Of a stretch of DNA of 64,000 nucleotides, positions 60,954 to 64,000 are shown piece by piece. Below the pieces are notes generated by a model, which saw only the letters and a program-made list of their open reading frames with translations, searched no databases and was not told the origin of the DNA. How positions within the stretch are numbered: position 1 is the stretch's first letter; each line of letters opens with the position of its first letter. The position numbers and the translations under genes are program-made. The stretch is taken from positions 2,721,501 to 2,785,500 of the forward strand of contig NZ_CP137852.1 of NCBI RefSeq assembly GCF_033547095.1. Reading direction: 5' to 3'. This stretch comes from Sediminicoccus rosea. GTDB taxonomy: Bacteria > Pseudomonadota > Alphaproteobacteria > Acetobacterales > Acetobacteraceae.

Positions 60954-62930
60954 TTATGCACCTCCCGAGTAAATCGCGTTTTCTGGAGTGGCCGCGTCCA
61001 TCTCGGGCCAAATCGTCTTCTGTCGTTGAATCAGCTGTTGGCGCATCTCCTGGATCTTTTCCTGCATGTCGAAGATCGCACTCATCTGCGCTGCGATGGC
61101 GCCCTGCGCCTCGGCGGATGGCACCAGCACCGGAAGGCGTCGCAGGTCTGCCATCTGCAGTCCGGAGATCACCGAGCCGACCTTGAGGCTCTGCACCGTC
61201 ACCTGGCCCATGGAGGACGAAAGGAAGCGGAACAGGATGGCCGGGTCGATGATTGGTCCACGTCGACGAAGCCGCAGGATGGCGAAGCTCTGGCTGGCGA
61301 GCCAGGCGGGACCATCGGGGATGTCGCGCACGAAGCCGACCTTTCCGACGCTGCCCTTGATGACGATCAGCACATCGCCGGGCTCCAGTCTCGCGCGCCT
61401 GGTGCGCTGGAGAAGTTCATCGCTGGCAGGAACCGACGTCGTCGGCATGCGCACCACGCCGGCGTCGTCGATGTCGCCGACCCCGACTTCAAGCAGCACG
61501 CCGTCGCTTCTGTCCGAGACATCAGTTTCGCGGCTTTCGCGGCCGGCGCGATCGCGGCCTACCAGCAGCGCCTGCGGACGGCTGATCTCCGCCACGTCTT
61601 CGAGCGGCACAGCTTCGGCGTTTGCCAGAAGGTCACGCATGCGGCGGGCCTCTGAATCGAGCACGTAGCGCTCGACGGAGAGATTGAAGTCGTGCCCGGC
61701 GATCTCGTCGGCAGAAGCCAGTACGGAGAAATCGGTCTCAGTGTGGTGCTGCAGGATGTCAGCGAGGTCCCGAATGGTGGAAAAGCGACCGATCGTGGAT
61801 GGCCGCGACTTATCCCGCTCCCGCTCCGGTCGCCCGTCGACCATGAGGACGCGCTGCTGCTGGCGCATCCACGGATGGACTTTGGCCTTCGGGCGGAAAA
61901 CAAGCATTGCGACCTGGATCAACGACGACGAGGGGAACGCGTCCCTCGGCAGGCTAATGACCGCGTCCAGGCCGAAGAGCCGAATGGCCTGCTCCTTGAA
62001 CGCCTGATCCGCTTTGGTCGTGCGAAAGAGGAAACCAGTCGGGAGAAGGCACACAGCGGCGCGGCGGCCGCGTGCCAGCGCCAGCGCCACGTACTGCCCC
62101 TCTGCCACGCCGGGCTGCGGGAGGTTGGTGCCGAGGCTTCGGTAATCTTCGCCGCGGCTTCGCATGCCAACGGGCGGGAAAACGATCGCGGCATCGTAGC
62201 TTTCCTGTTCCGCGAACAGCTCCTGATCTACGTTTGCTGGCTCGGTTAAGGGGTCGCGTTCCCGGACGATCAGCGGCAGATCATCGGCGACAGCGATGCA
62301 TGCGCAGATGCCTGCAAGCCAGCCCTCCTCAACATCGAGGGTGACCTGGACGCCTCGGGTCTCGGCGATGTGCGTAGCGACGATGGCCGTCATCCCATAG
62401 GCGCAATAGACGTGCTGCGCTTCGGTGGGGTCGATCGCCGTTGCGATGAGCTGGCAAAGCTCGAAGCTGGCAATGGAGGCGGACAGGGCCCGGTCGCCAC
62501 TGGCGGCCAGGAGGGCGCGCCGAATCCAGCCGCGCATCGGCGACACCGCATCTGCCGCCTCCCCCTTCTTGACATGGGTGGCGAGCGCGAGGCGCCTAAG
62601 TCGCTCGAGGTGACCTGGCGGAAGAGGTTGGGATACCGGTGAAAATGTCGCCCCCGGCGCTCGCCAAGCCTGGGGCCATGCGGCAGGCAAACGGTCCAGC
62701 ATCGCTTGCCAGTCGGGGGCCGTCAGCTCCCTCTCCATGTCGAGGAAGCCCATGGCATTCGGGCCAGACACAGGAAGCAGGCGCGCCGCAACGCGCATCT
62801 GCGCCACGGTCAAAACAAGTGACGCTAGATCCTGACCACTCTCGGCTGCGGCGCGCTGCAGCTCGTGCTGGAAGGTCCGGATCAGCTCCATCTGCCCCGA
62901 CGGCGAGGTGAGCTGGTGATCAGCGTGCAT
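60954..62930 (-). CDS. Degenerate N6-methylase fused to an HsdS-like domain
   Basis: A 658-residue protein. The N-terminal part looks like an HsdM-type methylase, but motif I reads YCAYGMTAI (175-183) instead of DPxxGxGG and the catalytic NPPF is replaced by VFPPVG (250-255). So it is probably inactive as a methylase. The C-terminal part (about 440-640) looks like one specificity-subunit half: a TRD-like segment (LEPGDVLIVIKGSVGKVGFV) and a trailing coiled coil (EAQGAIAAQMSAIFDMQEKIQEMRQQLIQRQ). The start at 62930 overlaps the small gene upstream by 11 bases. The role is unknown. Confidence 0.75.
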   Translation of the reverse strand: MHADHQLTSPSGQMELIRTFQHELQRAAAESGQDLASLVLTVAQMRVAARLLPVSGPNAMGFLDMERELTAPDWQAMLDRLPAAWPQAWRAPGATFSPVSQPLPPGHLERLRRLALATHVKKGEAADAVSPMRGWIRRALLAASGDRALSASIASFELCQLIATAIDPTEAQHVYCAYGMTAIVATHIAETRGVQVTLDVEEGWLAGICACIAVADDLPLIVRERDPLTEPANVDQELFAEQESYDAAIVFPPVGMRSRGEDYRSLGTNLPQPGVAEGQYVALALARGRRAAVCLLPTGFLFRTTKADQAFKEQAIRLFGLDAVISLPRDAFPSSSLIQVAMLVFRPKAKVHPWMRQQQRVLMVDGRPERERDKSRPSTIGRFSTIRDLADILQHHTETDFSVLASADEIAGHDFNLSVERYVLDSEARRMRDLLANAEAVPLEDVAEISRPQALLVGRDRAGRESRETDVSDRSDGVLLEVGVGDIDDAGVVRMPTTSVPASDELLQRTRRARLEPGDVLIVIKGSVGKVGFVRDIPDGPAWLASQSFAILRLRRRGPIIDPAILFRFLSSSMGQVTVQSLKVGSVISGLQMADLRRLPVLVPSAEAQGAIAAQMSAIFDMQEKIQEMRQQLIQRQKTIWPEMDAATPENAIYSGGA

Positions 62931-63195
62931 GGATGCGGCCGCGGTCAAAGGAGTCGACGTCGTATGCGGTGATCAGGGCGCCGTCCGCCTGCACGACTAT
63001 GACGCCCCCCTTATCGAGCGCCTGCATGGCAGTGCGCTGCAGATCGCGAAGCTCATCGATGAGCTGCATGAGCCCCCGCCGCCCGAGGACGCATTTGTCC
63101 TGCGCATCCTCTCCAAATTGAAGGGTGAGGTCGACGAGCGCCTGCTTGATCCCGCGCTGGGACATTCGCCGCCCGATGTGTCGTGTCCTAGCCAT
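62920..63195 (-). CDS. Small protein at the head of the RM operon, DUF4258-like
   Basis: A 91-residue protein: RHIGRRMSQRGIKQALVDLTLQFGEDAQDKC, then helical, and VIVVQADGALITAYDV at the end. The H...R..RGI...D pattern and terminal beta strands recall DUF4258/RelE-like folds, so it could be toxin-like or regulatory. GGAGG lies 6-7 bases before the ATG. It starts the operon and overlaps the next gene by 11 bases. Confidence 0.65.
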   Translation of the reverse strand: MARTRHIGRRMSQRGIKQALVDLTLQFGEDAQDKCVLGRRGLMQLIDELRDLQRTAMQALDKGGVIVVQADGALITAYDVDSFDRGRIHAR

Positions 63196-63218
63196 GCCCA
63201 GCCTCCGTCCTGATGGAG

Positions 63219-63249
63219 ATTATCTAGGACGCCAGGATCGGAAAATCAA
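63219..63249 (-). promoter_or_regulatory. Putative promoter of the restriction operon
   Basis: On the minus strand TTGATT (63249-63244) is followed 19 bases later by GATAAT (63224-63219), or 17 bases later by TAGATA. The AT-rich 63200-63300 gap is the only such gap at the head of the operon. The transcript would start about 30 bases before the small gene's start codon. Confidence 0.4.
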
Positions 63250-63357
63250 TCCTTCCTTTTTATGGATGGCGATATTTTATCCGGCTTGCCTGCATGGGGC
63301 GCTTGTTCGTGATACGTTTCCTCCCTCCGGCAATGATATCGACCCCCTGGCAGGTCT

Positions 63358-63756
63358 CTAGGCTGTTGTTTTTCCTTCGATGTTTAATCGCTGGCTCGCC
63401 CACTCCACCGGAAACGGCTCCATCAGCCCCGGCAGGGTCATCCCATCCGCCTGCTGCCCATCCAGGATCGCCGCGACGATGTCCGGCGCCAGCAGCGTGA
63501 GGCGCAGTAGGCGCGACACATAGGACGAGTTGATCTTCTCGGCCGCCGCCAGCTCATTGATCGTGCCGTAGCGGCCCGCCTCCATCATCCGCCGCCACCG
63601 GAACGCCCGGGCCACCGCCTTCACCAGCGTAGTGTCCGAAGCCGAGGCGCCGCGGTTCGCCGGGCTGTTCGGCGCGATCATCAGCTTCCGCCCGCCCCGC
63701 TGCTTCCGGACCGCCAGCGGCACCCGTACCGTCAGCATCTGCGCCGCGCCGGTCAC
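63358..63756 (-). CDS. Recombinase-associated small protein
   Basis: A 132-residue protein with the conserved stretch VARAFRWRRMMEAGRYGTINELAAAEKINSSYVSRLLRLTLLAPDIVAAILDG. This ParB/HTH-like protein is commonly encoded directly after serine recombinases in alphaproteobacteria. The start is GTG at 63756, which overlaps the recombinase stop by 4 bases (GTGA). It may help DNA binding by the recombinase; this is inferred from association. Confidence 0.8.
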   Translation of the reverse strand: MTGAAQMLTVRVPLAVRKQRGGRKLMIAPNSPANRGASASDTTLVKAVARAFRWRRMMEAGRYGTINELAAAEKINSSYVSRLLRLTLLAPDIVAAILDGQQADGMTLPGLMEPFPVEWASQRLNIEGKTTA

Positions 63757-64000
63757 GCTGCCGCCCTCGCTGCTTCGGCCGGCGTCGCCAGGTCCCGCGC
63801 CAGGCTGGCCAGCCCTTCCAGCTTCAGCCGCACGTCGGCGCCGCCTGCCCCAATGTCCACCCGGTCGACCAGGAGGCGGATGATCCGCGCCTGCTCCGCG
63901 GGGAACAGCTCCTCCCACAGCGGGTCCAGCCGCTCCAGCGCCAGCCGGGCCTCGTCCTCCGTCATGTCCGGCGCCGAGGCCCGCGCCGCGCGCCAGGCGC
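63753..64000 (-). CDS. Serine recombinase, C-terminal part (5' end outside window)
   Basis: The frame is open to the window edge, so only the last 82 residues are seen. LWEELFPAEQARIIRLLVDRVDIGAGGADVRLKLEGLASLARDL matches the C-terminal part of large serine recombinases. The catalytic N-terminal domain lies outside. It marks a second recombination system on the right of the defence operon. Confidence 0.75.
   Translation of the reverse strand, partial: AWRAARASAPDMTEDEARLALERLDPLWEELFPAEQARIIRLLVDRVDIGAGGADVRLKLEGLASLARDLATPAEAARAAA

Larger units (their letters stand above)
51896..63195 (-). other. Seven-gene augmented type I restriction operon
   Basis: Seven minus-strand genes in order: small protein, degenerate methylase-specificity fusion, hsdM, hsdS, hsdR, PLD-like, mrr. 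Overlaps are 11, then a 94-base gap, then 4, 14, 4 bases, and finally a 4-base gap. This close packing implies one transcript from the promoter at about 63219-63249. The two extra nuclease-type genes and the pseudo-methylase are unlike a standard type I system. Confidence 0.8.

Noticed and set aside
60859-60954. Frameshift joining the pseudo-methylase with hsdM
   Set aside because: The 94-base gap has a stop and no homologous continuation; each protein has its own complete methylase-like domain.
51896-63195. DISARM or BREX system
   Set aside because: The PLD protein recalls DISARM drmC, but drmA/drmB-type genes and the BREX PglZ/BrxC genes are absent; the core is a standard hsdMSR set.
1-64000. 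CRISPR arrays and rRNA genes
   Set aside because: No regularly spaced direct repeats with unique spacers and no rRNA-like conserved stretches were seen.

Overview
The window is very GC-rich, gene-dense bacterial chromosome. I read it as an alphaproteobacterium, most likely Acetobacteraceae/Rhodospirillales and Roseomonas-like. The basis is the G+C bias, five Bug/TctC-type periplasmic binding proteins, the gene order mltB-rlpA-dacA-tmk-holB-metG-tatD-MBL hydrolase, and a MetRS without a zinc knuckle. This is inference from gene content; there is no rRNA to check it with.

Region 1 (1-42117) is host core and metabolic sequence. It starts with the 3' end of dinB and an outer-membrane barrel protein. 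Next come orphan TctC proteins and a complete glycerol-3-phosphate-type ABC importer (ugpB-A-E-C, minus strand), then a diaminopropionate ammonia-lyase-like enzyme, an NAD-dependent epimerase, RidA and two small exported proteins. A periplasmic ligand-binding protein, a quinone oxidoreductase, an EamA exporter, an esterase, a MAPEG protein and a photolyase-like protein of unusual domain order follow. After these lie a small-membrane-protein/XpaC/TelA operon, a complete tctC-A-B tricarboxylate transporter, a nitroreductase, a DUF1028 protein, a Nudix hydrolase, pirin and MazG. The conserved cell-wall, replication and translation cluster on the minus strand comes next. A plus-strand run of MmgE/PrpD, SDR, phosphoesterase and HpaI aldolase ends at tRNA-Ser(UGA).

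Region 2 (42245-51607) is a 9.4-kb integrated element. It is bounded by a 17-bp direct repeat that is the 3' end of tRNA-Ser and a second copy at 51591-51607. All its genes are on the plus strand: a P4-type tyrosine integrase, small unknown proteins, a T7-gp14-like internal virion protein, a D5/P4-type helicase, a DUF5681 protein resembling small-terminase neighbours, and two related micro-proteins. A striking iteron-like inverted repeat lies directly after the helicase. I see no capsid, portal or large terminase, so it looks like a phage satellite or a phage remnant.

Region 3 (51608-64000) is less GC-rich and holds a seven-gene minus-strand defence operon: a small protein, a degenerate N6-methylase fused to a specificity-subunit-like domain, HsdM, HsdS, HsdR, a phospholipase-D-like protein and an Mrr-family endonuclease. 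The genes overlap or nearly touch. The right edge carries the 3' end of a serine recombinase and its usual small partner gene. A degenerate tRNA-Ser-like fragment just right of attR hints that this tRNA has been a repeated integration site. The augmented type I operon and the satellite-like element are the best candidates for undescribed systems.
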